From Xestospongia bergquistia (lineage: Eukaryota; Porifera; Demospongiae; Haplosclerida; Petrosiidae): DNA of 64,000 nucleotides. The number at the start of each line of letters is the position of its first letter. The stretch's first letter is position 1. The notes beneath the pieces were generated by a model that saw only the letters and a list, made by a program, of their open reading frames with translations, did no database searches and was not told the origin of the DNA. This document shows, one piece after another, positions 1-11,560 of this stretch. A program made the translations under genes and the position numbers. Location: assembly GCA_963965975.1 (NCBI GenBank), contig OZ014418.1, forward strand, positions 6,985,275 through 7,049,274, written 5' to 3'.

Positions 1-749
1 ATATATACAACTGATTTAACTATAGATTTGTGTAGTAATATAGGTAGTAAGTTGTAGTGTGTTGAACTGGAGTATTAGGAGATATCATATATACAACTGA
101 TTTAACTATAGATTTGTGTAGTAATATAGGTAGTAAGTTGTAGTGTGTTGAACTGGAGTATTAGGAGATATCATATATACAACTGATTTAACTATAGATT
201 TGTGTAGTAATAGGTAGTAAGTTGTAGTGTGTTGAACTGGAGTATTAGGAGATATCATATATACAACTGATTTAACTATAGATTTGTGTAGTAATAGGTA
301 GTAAGTTGTAGTGTGTTGAACTGGAGTATTAGGAGATATCATATATACAACTGATTTAACTATAGATTTGTGTAGTAATATAGGTAGTAAGTTGTAGTGT
401 GTTGAACTGGAGTATTAGGAGATATCATATATACAACTGATTTAACTATAGATTTGTGTAGTAATAGGTAGTAAGTTGTAGTGTGTTGAACTGGAGTATT
501 AGGAGATATCATATATACAACTGATTTAACTATAGATTTGTGTAGTAATAGGTAGTAAGTTGTAGTGTGTTGAACTGGAGTATTAGGAGATATCATATAT
601 ACAACTGATTTAACTATAGATTTGTGTAGTAATAGGTAGTAAGTTGTAGTGTGTTGAACTGGAGTATTAGGAGATATCATATATACAACTGATTTAACTA
701 TAGATTTGTGTAGTAATAGGTAGTAAGTTGTAGTGTGTTGAACTGGAGC
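1..749. repeat. Tandem array, 84/86-bp unit, nine copies
   Basis: Unit starts are at 1, 87, 173, 257, 341, 427, 511, 595 and 679. Each unit opens atatatacaactgattt and closes with ctggagtattaggagatatc. Units are 86 bp when they contain gtaatatagg and 84 bp when they contain gtaatagg. The last copy breaks off at about 749. The array probably continues left of the window. The minus strand stays open through the 84-bp units because 84 is 28 codons, but nothing supports a real protein. Confidence 0.95.
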
Positions 750-1192
750 ACTTTTGAGATGGACAAAATAAAAGAATTTCAAGTTAGGAATAAAAATTGA
801 ATATTGTCAAAGTTTGTCAATGTCATACATCATATCTCAATACTCACTCTACACAAATGATACTAATCCTGTTATGATGACAATAACTGGAGTATAAAAG
901 TATATGTAATATTTGTATATGTAATGCTTAGAAAATGTGTTTTATTAATAAATTAATCTCATTAAAAGTCAACAAGAATGACTGGCTTCTTGTATCATCA
1001 GTATGTATTTCTTAAAACTGCCATTACTATCAGCAGTAACACAACTGACCACCATCAATTAAAGGTAGTATCACTTATAATCTACCAGTGTTGTAAACAA
1101 GACAACAACAACCAGTAATAAAAGTAATACAGATAATCATTATTAATATATCAGACTTAATTTAATGTTAGCAGTGAACAAGACATGATTCC
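750..1192 (+). other. Upstream region of A1 with a conserved block
   Basis: No coding signal is seen. A block at about 1015-1115 (ctgccattactatcagcagt, then ccagtgttgtaaacaagac and CAA repeats) recurs upstream of A2 (about 5955-6205) and A3 (about 9050-9310). It therefore belongs to the duplicated gene unit and may be regulatory. It is a repeat block by observation and regulatory only by inference. Confidence 0.6.
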
Positions 1193-1200
1193 TATATAAG
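1193..1200 (+). promoter_or_regulatory. TATA box of A1
   Basis: TATATAAG lies 68 bp before the start codon inside a stretch (gattcctatataagaagt) kept almost unchanged before A2 (6287-6294) and A3 (9390-9397). Position and conservation fit a core promoter. Confidence 0.7.
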
Positions 1201-1267
1201 AAGTTAGTTGGGATATTGTGCAGATTTGTTCATATGACGTTTAGTGGAAAATTTACCATCAGTGAAA

Positions 1268-2418
1268 ATGGCAGATATGCATATCACAGGAGAGTAAGTT
1301 TAATAACAATGAATGACAGCAAATTAAAGAAGTGTTAGATAAACAATCATATTATATTACTCACATTTTGTTATATTGTTCAATTTTATAGTTATTTTAA
1401 TGGAAAGTCATATGAAGTGTTCTTTCCAGGAGAGTTCACATTTGATCAACCTTGGGGCATTGATGATTTTAGAATTGATCTACCAGATGAATGTAGTGTA
1501 TTAAGACAACCACAATATTGTCTTGATGTACAGAGAGTAGCACATATTACACATTGCATCACTGCCAGTAAAATCATCTCATCTGGATTCCAATTTCGAG
1601 CACAACCAAAAACAGGAGATAGAAATTACTCGTATTTATGTGAAAATACTGATAGAGGTGAAAACCATGATGGTGGGAGATTTATTCCAATTGATGATTC
1701 TAGGTTCATACCATGTAATGGTCATTTCTCATGGTGGGCAATAGAAACAACTAATTACCCAGACATGAGAGATATTATTGAGACATATCATAATTTAGGA
1801 GTGAACTTCAAACCCTCTTCACTATTTGCTGCAGACTCAATGTATGGTACCGTTAAACTGTCTTTAGATTTTCAGAGTCTTCATGGTAGTTATGTTCAAA
1901 GTATTGCTCCAGGTCAACTAAGTAATGTCCTCTTTAAAGTAGGAGGTACTTTACGTTATAAAAAAGAAGTGTGTTATGTCATTGTGGTCTGTGTTGCTAA
2001 AGATGGTGTTGACCCATTACCAGATTTTCCAAATTTAGATGATTTATCAAACCTTCGCATCAGGCAACCCATTTCCTATTTCTCGGGAGGTCCAATACCA
2101 CAAGGAGGTGTTGGTGTTAGCTGGGATCATTATGTCTTTGCCCTTTATTACCCTAATGATCATCCTTTGACCCTTGATCCATTTGTGGTGACAATAACTG
2201 GAGTACAACACTACAAATATAGAGATGATGGTTCTTATTATGAGCCTCGTATACCAGGACTATGTCACCTAGTTAATCGAAATCGAGACCTCCACGTGTG
2301 TCCAAATTATAATATGTATCGAAATGAACCAATTCCTTTAGAAGATTTACAGAGGATGTTCCAACGTCAAAAAGATGCTATATTACAATCAATGTTCAAT
2401 GATCAGCAAGAAGATTAA
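1268..2418 (+). CDS. A1, A-family protein (uncharacterised, possible ART-like fold)
   Basis: Two exons, 1268-1293 and 1392-2418, give 350 residues. The donor is gtaagtt, the acceptor is tatag, and the intron is phase 2. I chose ATG 1268 because it begins the mini exon shared by every family member and splices in frame to YFNGKSYEVFFPGEF. In order the protein shows FTFDQPWG, VAHITH, SWWAIE, SMYGTVKLS, GGTLRYKKEVCYVIVV, VSWDHYVFALYYP and a late CP. There is no signal peptide or membrane helix, so a cytosolic or nuclear location is likely. The function is unknown to me. The H, Y, E order and the E-led strand recall ADP-ribosyltransferases, which is only an inference. A 9-bp deletion near 2166 removes three residues that A2 keeps (TKT). 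Confidence 0.85.
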
Positions 2419-2659
2419 AAAGATCAGACAGGAAAAAAATGGAAGAGAGATGACTTCAAAAGCAAATAACAATAATTAGTACAGAAATACAGTAGTAAAT
2501 CATTATATATACAACATTTGTACCTTAACAATAGAAAATTTAGTTACTTAATTAATATTACTGGTTATCTATATTTTAATAAATATCTCAGTCAAAATTT
2601 AGTTGATGACACAGATGTAATATTTTAATACTCACTCAAATTTTTGTATTATTCTAAAA

Positions 2660-2998
2660 CTAACATTATATGTTAATATACTAAAATCATATGTTAATAT
2701 ACTAACATCATATGTTAATATACTAACATCATAAGTTAATATACTAACATCATAAGTTAATATACTAACATCATAAGTTAATATACTAACATCATATGTT
2801 AATATACTAACATCATATGTTAATATACTAACATCATAAGTTAATATACTAACATCATAAGTTAATATACTAACATCATATGTTAATATACTAAAATCAT
2901 ATATTAATATACTAACATCATATGTTAATATACTAACATTATATGTTAATATACTAACATTATATGTTAATATACTAACATCATATGTTAATATGTTA
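2660..2998. repeat. 21-bp palindromic minisatellite after A1
   Basis: About 16 copies of a 21-bp unit, taacatcatatgttaatata plus c, with variants such as cataagtta. Each unit contains an inverted repeat, TAACAT then ATGTTA. The same array follows A2 and A3 at a similar distance from the stop codon. Confidence 0.95.
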
Positions 2999-3137
2999 TG
3001 TGATTCTTCTTTTTTGGTTGTTTCAATATATATATATGAATTATCTTCAGTTTCATGGATTGTCTAAACATTAGTAAGAATGTAATGACCTTATATAAAC
3101 ACAATAATAAGCTCCACCTACTTTCATTATTATGACA

Positions 3138-4243
3138 ATGGCAGTATCAATCAAGAGGACAGGAGAGTGAGTAAATTACTTAAAATATAAGACATAGTAA
3201 AATTAGAGCCACTCAATGTGAACCAGACCCCTTACTATGGAGGGCCTGATTAACAAGAGTTCAACTATGAACTCTATTATAACTGTAGCTTTAATTATCA
3301 ATTATTTATTTATTATATGTACAATAATAATTTGTAACACAACTAATGGGTATGTAAAGTTGTCATGTGATGAAGTCATAAAGTGGACTATACTATTATT
3401 TATGGATATTATAAATTGGTAATCTCTCTCTTATTAGGGAACTACAAGAACTTTTTATGAAGTGTTGTTTCCCGAGGAGTTCACTTGTTCACCCTTGATC
3501 AACCAAAATGTATTATACGACTGTGAATAGAGAAAAGAAGATCTATCTTTTACTTGATGAGACTGAAGACTTACTCCGCGAAGGTCATTTCATGTGGTGG
3601 TCTATAGCTATTAAAGAACATTTTTAAAAACCTCCTGGAATGATAACTGTTCCATCGGAAACTTTTGGTAACTATACAATGTATGGTACTATCAAGTTCT
3701 CCGTTTCTTTACAAGACCTCATTAACACCTACATTGATAGTATTGCTCCTGGACAACAGAGTAACCTCCTCTATAAAAAAGCAGGTACATTACAATATGA
3801 AGGAGAATCCTGCTATGTTATTATTCCCTGTGTTGCTAAAGACAGTGTAGACACCTTACCTCAGTTCTCAACATTAAAAAACTTATCAGATCTAGTTATA
3901 AAACAACCATTTCTTAATTTAAATGATGAAGAGCTACCATCAGAAGATATTAATGCTACATGGGATGTCTACACTTTGGTACTATACTACCCTATTGATC
4001 ATTCTAATAAATCATTATCATTAGATCCACATAAAGTGACATTATCTCATACACCACATAGCTATTAAATAAAGATGGAGTCTGTGTTAATGATACCCAA
4101 AAAAGTGTTTGTCTAGTAGAAATTCTTTTAATGGCCAAAACATTTATTGTCCTGATTTCTTACATTTTGGAGGTGGCCCTATTCCTCTTGAAACTTTAAA
4201 ACATTTACAATCAGAAATGATATGTTATCATGAGGAGGAGTAG
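3138..4243 (+). pseudogene. Decayed A-family gene (psi-A between A1 and A2)
   Basis: Mini exon 3138-3166 (ATG, ends GGA GA before gtgagt) is intact. The second exon restarts near 3438 with a frameshifted FYEVLFPEEF match and then loses most of the N-terminal half by deletion. The central part stays open at 3640-4068 (YTMYGTIKFS, KAGTLQYEGESCYVII, ATWDVYTLVLYYP). Past the stop the C-terminal end is still readable (YCPDFLHFGGGPIPLE). The normally invariant WDHY is changed to WDVY. This is a decayed relative closest to the copy at 11561-12290. Confidence 0.8.
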
Positions 4244-4249
4244 AAACGT

Positions 4250-4504
4250 ATCTCATGTAATCAATTGTGGAACCAGATGTGACAGGCATCTTTAAAAAAT
4301 TGAATATTGTGAAAATTTAGTCAGTGTCCTACCCTAATATTGACTCTACATAAGTTATGGTGACAAGAATCGAAGTACATCATAACTAATATAGAGCTAA
4401 TGGGTTTAATGCATACAAATCTAAATGGATTGTGTCATTTACTTAACAAAAGTCATCACCCAAAGTGCACAGATTTACTACACTTACAAAACATTTCAAC
4501 AATC

Positions 4505-4552
<48 letters not shown>

Positions 4553-4714
4553 TTTTATATATTTAGTTTAATTTAGTTGTTAATTTCTCATTCCTTCTAT
4601 ATTAGATTTTGCTATTGAAATTATTCTGATTAGAAATAAAAAATATAAATTTCTTTTGAAGAAAAATTACAAACAACATCTGTATGTTTTTCTTAAACTA
4701 CCGTTACCACCTAC
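4250..4714. other. Noncoding stretch with (AT)n microsatellite
   Basis: Nothing coding is seen. It holds a pure AT run at about 4508-4546 followed by a T run, and otherwise AT-rich sequence. Confidence 0.6.
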
Positions 4715-5443
4715 AGTGTACCTGGAATGGTTGAAGGCACCATTAAACGACTAAAGGAGTTGAAAGAAAGAGTGAAACTTCAACATGGTTCAAGGATCAT
4801 ATGAACATTTTCATTGACACTTCGTTACTTGGATCAAGAAAGATTGTTGTTAAAAATGAGGAGAAAGCGTCATTCCTTCAAAGAGGTTATCGACCATACA
4901 TTCAAAGTGTCATTGATCATATTAATGCAAGAGTTAAATATCTGCATTTGATCCACGTCACCTTCCAAAGAAAGAAGAATTATCTACCTATGGTATGGAA
5001 AAAATAAAAGTGCTTTTATGGTACACACCAGAAGGTGAAATTCAATAGAAAGGAAGCAGTTTCTCAACCTGATGTAGACCCAGAGGAGGCTGAGTAAGAA
5101 TGGAAACTGTTTTTAGAAGAATCATTTTTAAACAGTATAGCCAGAGATCTTTGCAAGACATTCTTAAACATTGACTGTGAAAGATGACATCAAAGCTGGA
5201 TTTCCAAACTTATCAAAATTGCCAACAATACTGGAAATATTACCTGTAACAACAACTACAGTTGAGCGATCATTTAGTAGCATGAAATTAATAAAAACAA
5301 GATTGAGAAGCAGGATGGGAGAAGAAACATTAGAGCATGCAATGAGAATATGTATTGAAGGACCTGAATGTTTAACAGATGAAACACTGGAAGAAATTAT
5401 CCAAATTTACAAAAAAGTCAAGAAAAGAAAAATAGCACTGTAA
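4715..5443 (+). pseudogene. hAT-type transposase relic
   Basis: The clearest part is 5171-5443. It encodes the C-terminal dimerisation segment of hAT transposases: SKLPTILEILPVTTTTVERS followed by FSSMKLIKTRLRSRM and EETLEHAMRI. Upstream pieces at 4801-5007 (SLLGSRKIVVKNEEKA) fit the preceding region, but stops and frameshifts separate them. No terminal inverted repeats or target duplication were recognised, so this is an old fragment, not an active element. Confidence 0.75.
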
Positions 5444-5755
5444 TTAATAATTATTATTTATTCTCTTTAGTTATTGCCCAACATGTTATTCAATGAACAT
5501 AAAATTGCCTTGAAAGTTAACTTCTCTCCCAAAAAAATTCTAGATAGAATGCTGACTGTGACCACTACTCATTGTGATCATGTAAGTGTAATATCATGTG
5601 ATTATTATCTTAATTAATGCCAGCTTATACTGCACATGTTGATGATCCTATTTTATATATAATAAAACTTTATTTTAAATTATTAATTTAATAACTTAAT
5701 TTTAATATTATAATTACATTATTTGTATTATTACATATTAATTAATAGTAAAATC
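5444..5755. other. Noncoding AT-rich stretch
   Basis: No gene is seen. A segment near 5560-5650 (atatcatgtgattattatc, then taatgccagcttat) recurs before A4 at about 12365-12425, another trace of duplicated A-gene upstream sequence. Confidence 0.5.
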
Positions 5756-5935
5756 TTTAGCTGCCCATTACCAGATTCCCAAATTTGAAAAATTTTATGT
5801 AACCTTGTCATTAGACAACTATATAACTATTTCTATTGAAGTGGGTTATAACTAGGAGGGGTTGGTATTAAGTGAGATCATTATGGATTTGGCCTTTATT
5901 ATCCTAATGATCATCTTACAAAGGCATATCTCTTG
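5756..5935 (+). pseudogene. A-family C-terminal fragment
   Basis: Nucleotide similarity to the A1 segment running from LPDFPNL through GGVGVSWDHYVFALYYPNDH remains obvious (ggaggggttggtattaagtg). Frameshifts and stops break it, and the tryptophan codon of the SWD motif has become TGA. It is a short relic with a sister at 8715-9030. Confidence 0.7.
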
Positions 5936-6286
5936 TATCATTATTAGGTCTATTTCAAAACTACCATTACTATCAGTATTAACACCACTGACCAACATCA
6001 ATTTATTTGAAAGAATTACAAATAATATACAAGGAAAACTTAAGCTCTACAATTAACAATAATTCAGTAATTCTTGTATCATCAAAACTTAAAACTGCAG
6101 TTACTATCAGTAGTAACACCACTCACTATCATCAAGTAAAGGTAGTGTCACTTATTGTTTACCAGTGTTGTAAACAAGACAACAACAACAACAACAACAA
6201 CCTGTAACAAAAATGGCTATATATTAATAGATATAATTAATTTGTCAGACCTGTTTATTGCTAGCAGTTAATCAAGATATGATTCC

Positions 6287-6294
6287 TATATAAG
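6287..6294 (+). promoter_or_regulatory. TATA box of A2
   Basis: TATATAAG lies 68 bp before the A2 start codon, in the same context as A1 and A3. Confidence 0.7.
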
Positions 6295-6361
6295 AAGTCA
6301 GTTGGAATGTTATGTAGAACTAGTCATATGGTGTTTAGTTGAAACTATATCATCAGTAAAA

Positions 6362-7517
6362 ATGGCAATGCAAGCAAATGATGGCGTCCAAGGAGAGTAA
6401 GTTTGATTATAATGAATAAGAACAAATTAAAGAAGTGTTGAATAAGCAGTAATATTAATATTCACATTTTACATGTTATTCAATTTACAGTTATTTTCAA
6501 AAAAGGTCATATGAGGTATTCTTTCCAGGAGAGTTCACATTTGATCAACCTTGGGGCATTGATGATTTTAGAATTGATCTACCAGATGAATGTAGTGTAT
6601 TAAGACAACCACAATATTGTCTTGATGTACAGAGAGTAGCACATATTACACATTGCATCACTGCCAGTAAAATCATCTCATCTGGATTCCAATTTCGAGC
6701 ACAACCAAAAACAGGAGATAGAAATTACTCGTATTTATGTGAAAATACTGATAGAGGTGAAAACCATGATGGTGGGAGATTTATTCCAATTGATGATTCT
6801 AGGTTCATACCATGTAATGGTCATTTCTCATGGTGGGCAATAGAAACAACTAATTACCCAGACATGAGAGATATTATTGAGACATATCATAATTTAGGAG
6901 TGAACTTCAAACCCTCTTCACTATTTGCTGCAGACTCAATGTATGGTTCTGTAAAACTGTCTTTAGATTTTCAGAATCTTCATGGTAGTTATGTTCAAAG
7001 TATTGCTCCAGGTCAACTAAGTAATGTCCTCTATAAAGTGGGAGGTACTTTACGTTATAAAAAAGAAGTGTGTTATGTCATTGTGGTCTGTGTTGCTAAA
7101 GATGGTGTTGACCCATTACCAGATTTTCCAAATTTAGATGATTTATCAAACCTTCGCATCAGGCAACCCATTTCCTATTTCTCGGGAGGTCCAATACCAC
7201 AAGGAGGTGTTGGTGTTAGCTGGGATCATTATGTCTTTGCCCTTTATTACCCTAATGATCATCCTACAAAAACCTTGACCCTTGATCCATTTGTGGTGAC
7301 AATAACTGGAGTAGAACACTACAAATATAGAGATGATGGTTCTTATTATGAACCTCGTACACCAGGACTATGTCACCTAGTTAATCGAAATCGAGACCTC
7401 CACGTGTGTCCAGATTATAATATGTATCGAAATACACCAATTCCTTTAGAAGATTTACAGAGGATGTTCCAACGTCAAAAAGATGCTATATTACAATCAA
7501 TGTTCAATGATCAGTAA
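6362..7517 (+). CDS. A2, A-family protein, near-identical to A1
   Basis: Exons 6362-6396 and 6491-7517 encode 353 residues. The mini exon reads MAMQANDGVQG and splices in phase 2 to DYFQKRSYEVFFPGEF. From that point the sequence is almost base-for-base that of A1, including many silent positions, until the stop. That implies a recent duplication or gene conversion. A2 keeps the TKT residues missing in A1 and stops three codons earlier (CAA to TAA). The first exon and the intron are much more diverged than exon 2. All family motifs are intact. Confidence 0.85.
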
Positions 7518-7756
7518 GAAGATTAAAAAGATCAGACAGGAAAAAAATGGAAGAGAGATGACTTCAAAAGCAAATAACAATAATTAGTACAGAAATACAG
7601 TAGTATATCATTATATATACAACATTTGTACTTTAACTGTAGAAAATTTAGTTACTTAATTAATATCATTGGTTATCTATATTTTAATAAATATCTCAGT
7701 CAAAATTTAGTTGATGACACAGATGTAATATTTTAATACTCACTCAAATTTTTGTA

Positions 7757-8104
7757 TTATTCTAAAACTAACATTATATGTTAATATACTAAAATCATAT
7801 GTTAATATACTAACATCATATGTTAATATACTAAAATCATATGTTAATATACTAACATCATAAGTTAATATACTAACATCATATGTTAATATACTAACAT
7901 CATATGTTAATATACTAACATCATATGTTAATATACTAACATCATAAGTTAATATACTAACATCATATGTTAATATACTAACATCATAAGTTAATATACT
8001 AACATCATAAGTTAATATACTAACATCATATATTAATATACTAACATCGTATGTTAATATACTAACATCATATGTTAATATACTAACATCATATGTTAAT
8101 ATAC
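7757..8104. repeat. 21-bp palindromic minisatellite after A2
   Basis: About 16 copies of the same unit as at 2660-2998, again starting about 240 bp after the stop. It was duplicated together with the gene. Confidence 0.95.
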
Positions 8105-8714
8105 AACATTAATTAGAATATCAAAAAAATTATTATAATTAACAAATAATAGACCATTAAGTGATTTTACAGTTGGCAATAAATTACTTCTAATTACTCT
8201 TTTGTTTGTTGTGTTGTTTGTTATTGTTTATTATTTATTCAAAAGATTATAATTACATAGATATCAGTAATAATAACTAATAAAACAACAATATATTAAT
8301 ATTATAAAAGTCAAAATATAATTGCTATTATCATAACAGAAAATAAATAGCAAGTCCAGATATTAGCTGTGGAGGAGAACTAACCTTTATATAAACATTA
8401 TGTGTGTTTTAAGACTTATAATATAATGACCACTATATACACACAATTAATTTTTGTGATAATGCTTATACAAGTACATGAATTATTAGTACAATCATAA
8501 TATCACATGATATATATCCTAATAAGTGGCTTATACAGTACACGCTATATCATTAAAAAACAAAATGGTACTCAGAAATGATATGTCACCATGAGGGGAA
8601 GTAGAAGAGTACCTCGTACAGTCAAAATAAAGAATAAGAATAATTGTTAAATAAAAGAATAAATGTTAAACAATGACAAAAGTAAGAGGCTGTACCTTAT
8701 AATGGTTTCTATTT
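8105..8714. other. AT-rich spacer, no gene seen
   Basis: No open frame, RNA gene or repeat array was recognised. Dispersed bits match spacer sequence near 12293-12400. Confidence 0.5.
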
Positions 8715-9030
8715 TAGATGACTCTGGATTTGCATTTCAAGCACAATCAAAACATTCAGTTCTATGGGATCATGTGCACTGTTTCTAATCCTTGTTATAT
8801 AATGTATACAATCTATGGGTATGTCATTGTTATCTGTGCTGCTAAATATGGTTTAGCTGCCCATTACCAGATTCCTCAAATTTGAAAAATTTTATCTAAC
8901 CTTGTCATTAGACAACCTTATAACTATTTCTATAGATGTGGGCTATAACTAGGAGGGGTTGGTATTAAGTGAGATCATTATGGATTTGTCCTTTATTATC
9001 CTAATGATCTTCTTACAAGAATATACCCTC
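8715..9030 (+). pseudogene. A-family fragments, heavily decayed
   Basis: A scrap of the N-terminal half (tctggatttgcatttcaagc, the ISSGFQFRA region) lies just ahead of a C-terminal scrap at about 8850-9030, which matches the 5756-5935 relic almost base for base. Stops occur throughout. Confidence 0.65.
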
Positions 9031-9389
9031 TTTTATCATTATAAGGTCTATTTCAAAACTGCCATTACTATCAGTATTAACACCACTGACCAACATCAAT
9101 TTCTTTGAAAGAATTACAAATAATACACAAGAAAAACTTAAGCTCTATAATCAACAAGAATTCAGTAATTCTTGTATCATCAGTATGTTTCTCTTAAAAC
9201 TACCGTTACTATCAGTAGTAACACCACACACAATCATCAAGTAAAGGTAGTGTCACTTACTGTTTACCAGTGTTGTAAACAAGACAACAACAACAACAAC
9301 ACCCTGTAAACAAAAATAGCTATCTATTAATAGATATAATTAATTTGTCACACCTGTTTATTGCTAGTAGTGAATCAAGACATGACTCC

Positions 9390-9397
9390 TATATAAG
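9390..9397 (+). promoter_or_regulatory. TATA box of A3
   Basis: TATATAAG lies 68 bp before the A3 start codon, in the conserved context ctcctatataagaagtcagt. Confidence 0.7.
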
Positions 9398-9464
9398 AAG
9401 TCAGTTGGAATGCTGTGTAGAACTATTCATAAGGTGTTTAGTCTAAATTATATTATCAGTGAAA

Positions 9465-10887
9465 ATGGATAGCAATGGCATCAATGGAGAGTAAGTTTGA
9501 TAATAATGAATAACGACAAATTTAAGAAGTTCTGAATAAGCAGTAATATTATTTATCAAATATTCACATTTTATTATATTGTTCATTTTACAGTTATTTT
9601 CAAAAAAGGTCATATGAGGTATTCTTTCCAGGAGAGTTCACATTTGATCAACCTTGGGGCGATGATGATTTTAGAATTGATGTACCAAATGAATGCAGTG
9701 TAATAAAACAACCAGACTATTGTGTTGAAGTAAAGAGAGTAGCACATATTACACACTTTGAGAGTGCAAAGAACATCATCTCATCTGGATTTAAATTTCA
9801 AGCAAAACAAAAAACAGGAGCTAAAGGTTACTCATATATATGCCAAACTGCTGATAGAGGTGTCAGCTGTGATCTTGGGAAATTTATTCCGATTGATAAG
9901 TCTACGTTCATACCGTGTCCTGGTTATTTCTCGTGGTGGGCTATAGAAATAACTAATTATCCACACTCGAAAGATTTTGACAAAAAATGTCGAGATTTAA
10001 ATGTGAAGTCCATACTCTCTTCACTATTTACTCCAGATTCAATGTATGGTACTGTAAAACTGTCTTTAGATTTTCAGAGTCTTTGTAGTAGTTATGTTGA
10101 AAGTATTGCTCCAGGTCAACAAGAACATCTCCTCTTTAAAGTAGGAGGTACTTTACGTTATAAAAAAGAAGTGTGTTATGTCATTGTGGTCTGTGTTGCT
10201 AAAGATGGTGTTGACCCATTACCAGATTTCCCAAATTTAGATGATTTATCAAACCTTCGCATCAGGCAACCCATTTCCTATTTCTCGGGAGGTCCAATAC
10301 CACAAGGAGGTGTTGGTGTTAGCTGGGATCATTATGTCTTTGCCCTTTATTACCCTAATGATCATCCTACAAAAACCTTGACCCTTGATCCATTTGTGGT
10401 AACAATAACTGGAGTAGAACACTACAAATATAGAGATGATGGTTCTTATTATGAACCTCGTACACCAGGACTATGTCACCTAGTTAATCGAAATCGAGAC
10501 CTCCACGTGTGTCCAGATTATAATATGTATCGAAATACACCAATTCCTTTAGAAGACAATCATATTCTTATTTCTTATTTCTGGGGAGGTCCAATACCAA
10601 AAGGAGGTGTTGGTGTTAGCTGGGATCATTATGTCTTTGCCCTTTATTACCCTAATGATCATCCTACAAAAACCTTGACCCTTGATCCAATTGTAGTGAC
10701 AATAACTGGAGTACAACACTACAAATATAGAGATGATGGTTCTTATTATGAACCTCGTAGACCAGGACTATGTCATCTAGTTAATCGAAATTTTCACATC
10801 AAAATCTGTCCAGACTATGAAAAATTTAAAGAAAACCCAATTACTTTGAGAGAATTACAAGAGATACAGAAAAAACAGATAAAATGA
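9465..10887 (+). CDS. A3, A-family protein with internally duplicated C-terminus
   Basis: Exons 9465-9490 and 9594-10887 give 439 residues, about 90 more than its paralogues. The mini exon is MDSNGING, and exon 2 is open from DYFQKRSYEVFF. The N-terminal half differs from A1 (VAHITHFESAKNIISSGF), while the region after VGGTLRYKKEVCYVIVV is almost identical to A2. At IPLED, where A1 and A2 continue to their C-terminus, a second copy begins. It runs from ISYFWGGPIPKGG through a second SWDHYVFALYYP and a second CPDY, with its own distinct tail (ITLRELQEIQKKQ). The catalytic-like core is not repeated. Confidence 0.85.
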
Positions 10888-11120
10888 AACATTTTAATAA
10901 TACATATGTCAAGTCATAAGTTAGGAAAGAAAAGAACAATAATTAGTACAGAAATACAGTAGTATATCATTATATATGTAACATTTGTACTTTAACTGTA
11001 GAAAATTTAGTTAATTAATTAATATTACTGGTTATCTACATTTTAATAAATACCTCAATCAAATTTAGTTAATGACACAGATGTCATATTTTAATACTCA
11101 CTCAATTTTTTATTATTATA

Positions 11121-11526
11121 AACTAACATCATATGTTAATATACTAACATCATATGTTAATATACTAACATCATATGTTAATATACTAACATCATACGTT
11201 AAAATACTAACATCATACGTTAAAATACTAACATTATATACTAATATACTAATATCATATATGAATATACTAACATTATATACTAATATACTAATATCAT
11301 ATATGAATATACTAACATTATATGTTAATATACTAATATCATATATGAATATACTAACATTATATGTTAATATACTAACATCATATGTTAATATACTAAC
11401 ATTATATGTTAATATACTAACATCATACGTTAAAATACTAACATTATATACTAATATACTAATATCATATATGAATATACTAACATTATATGTTAATACA
11501 CTAACATTATGTGTTAATATGTTATG
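11121..11526. repeat. 21-bp minisatellite after A3, longer and more variable
   Basis: About 19 copies, with variants catatatgaatatactaa and catacgttaaaatactaa interleaved in higher-order order. It stays open on the + strand in one frame because 21 is seven codons, giving an artificial TSYVNIL repeat. Confidence 0.95.
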
Positions 11527-11560
11527 TGATTGTTAATAAGCTCCACCTACTTTCTTTACT

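Noticed and set aside
106..782. Minus-strand open frames made of a repeated 28-residue peptide
   Set aside because: They are a by-product of the 84-bp tandem repeat, whose length is a multiple of three. No start context, splice sites or unique sequence.
3237..3422. Small hydrophobic open frame MEGLINKSS...
   Set aside because: It lies in the intron position of a decayed A gene, has no counterpart in intact paralogues and is AT-rich by chance.
11072..11536. Open frame encoding TSYVNIL repeats
   Set aside because: It reads through the 21-bp minisatellite (seven codons per unit). The same array after A1 and A2 is not open.
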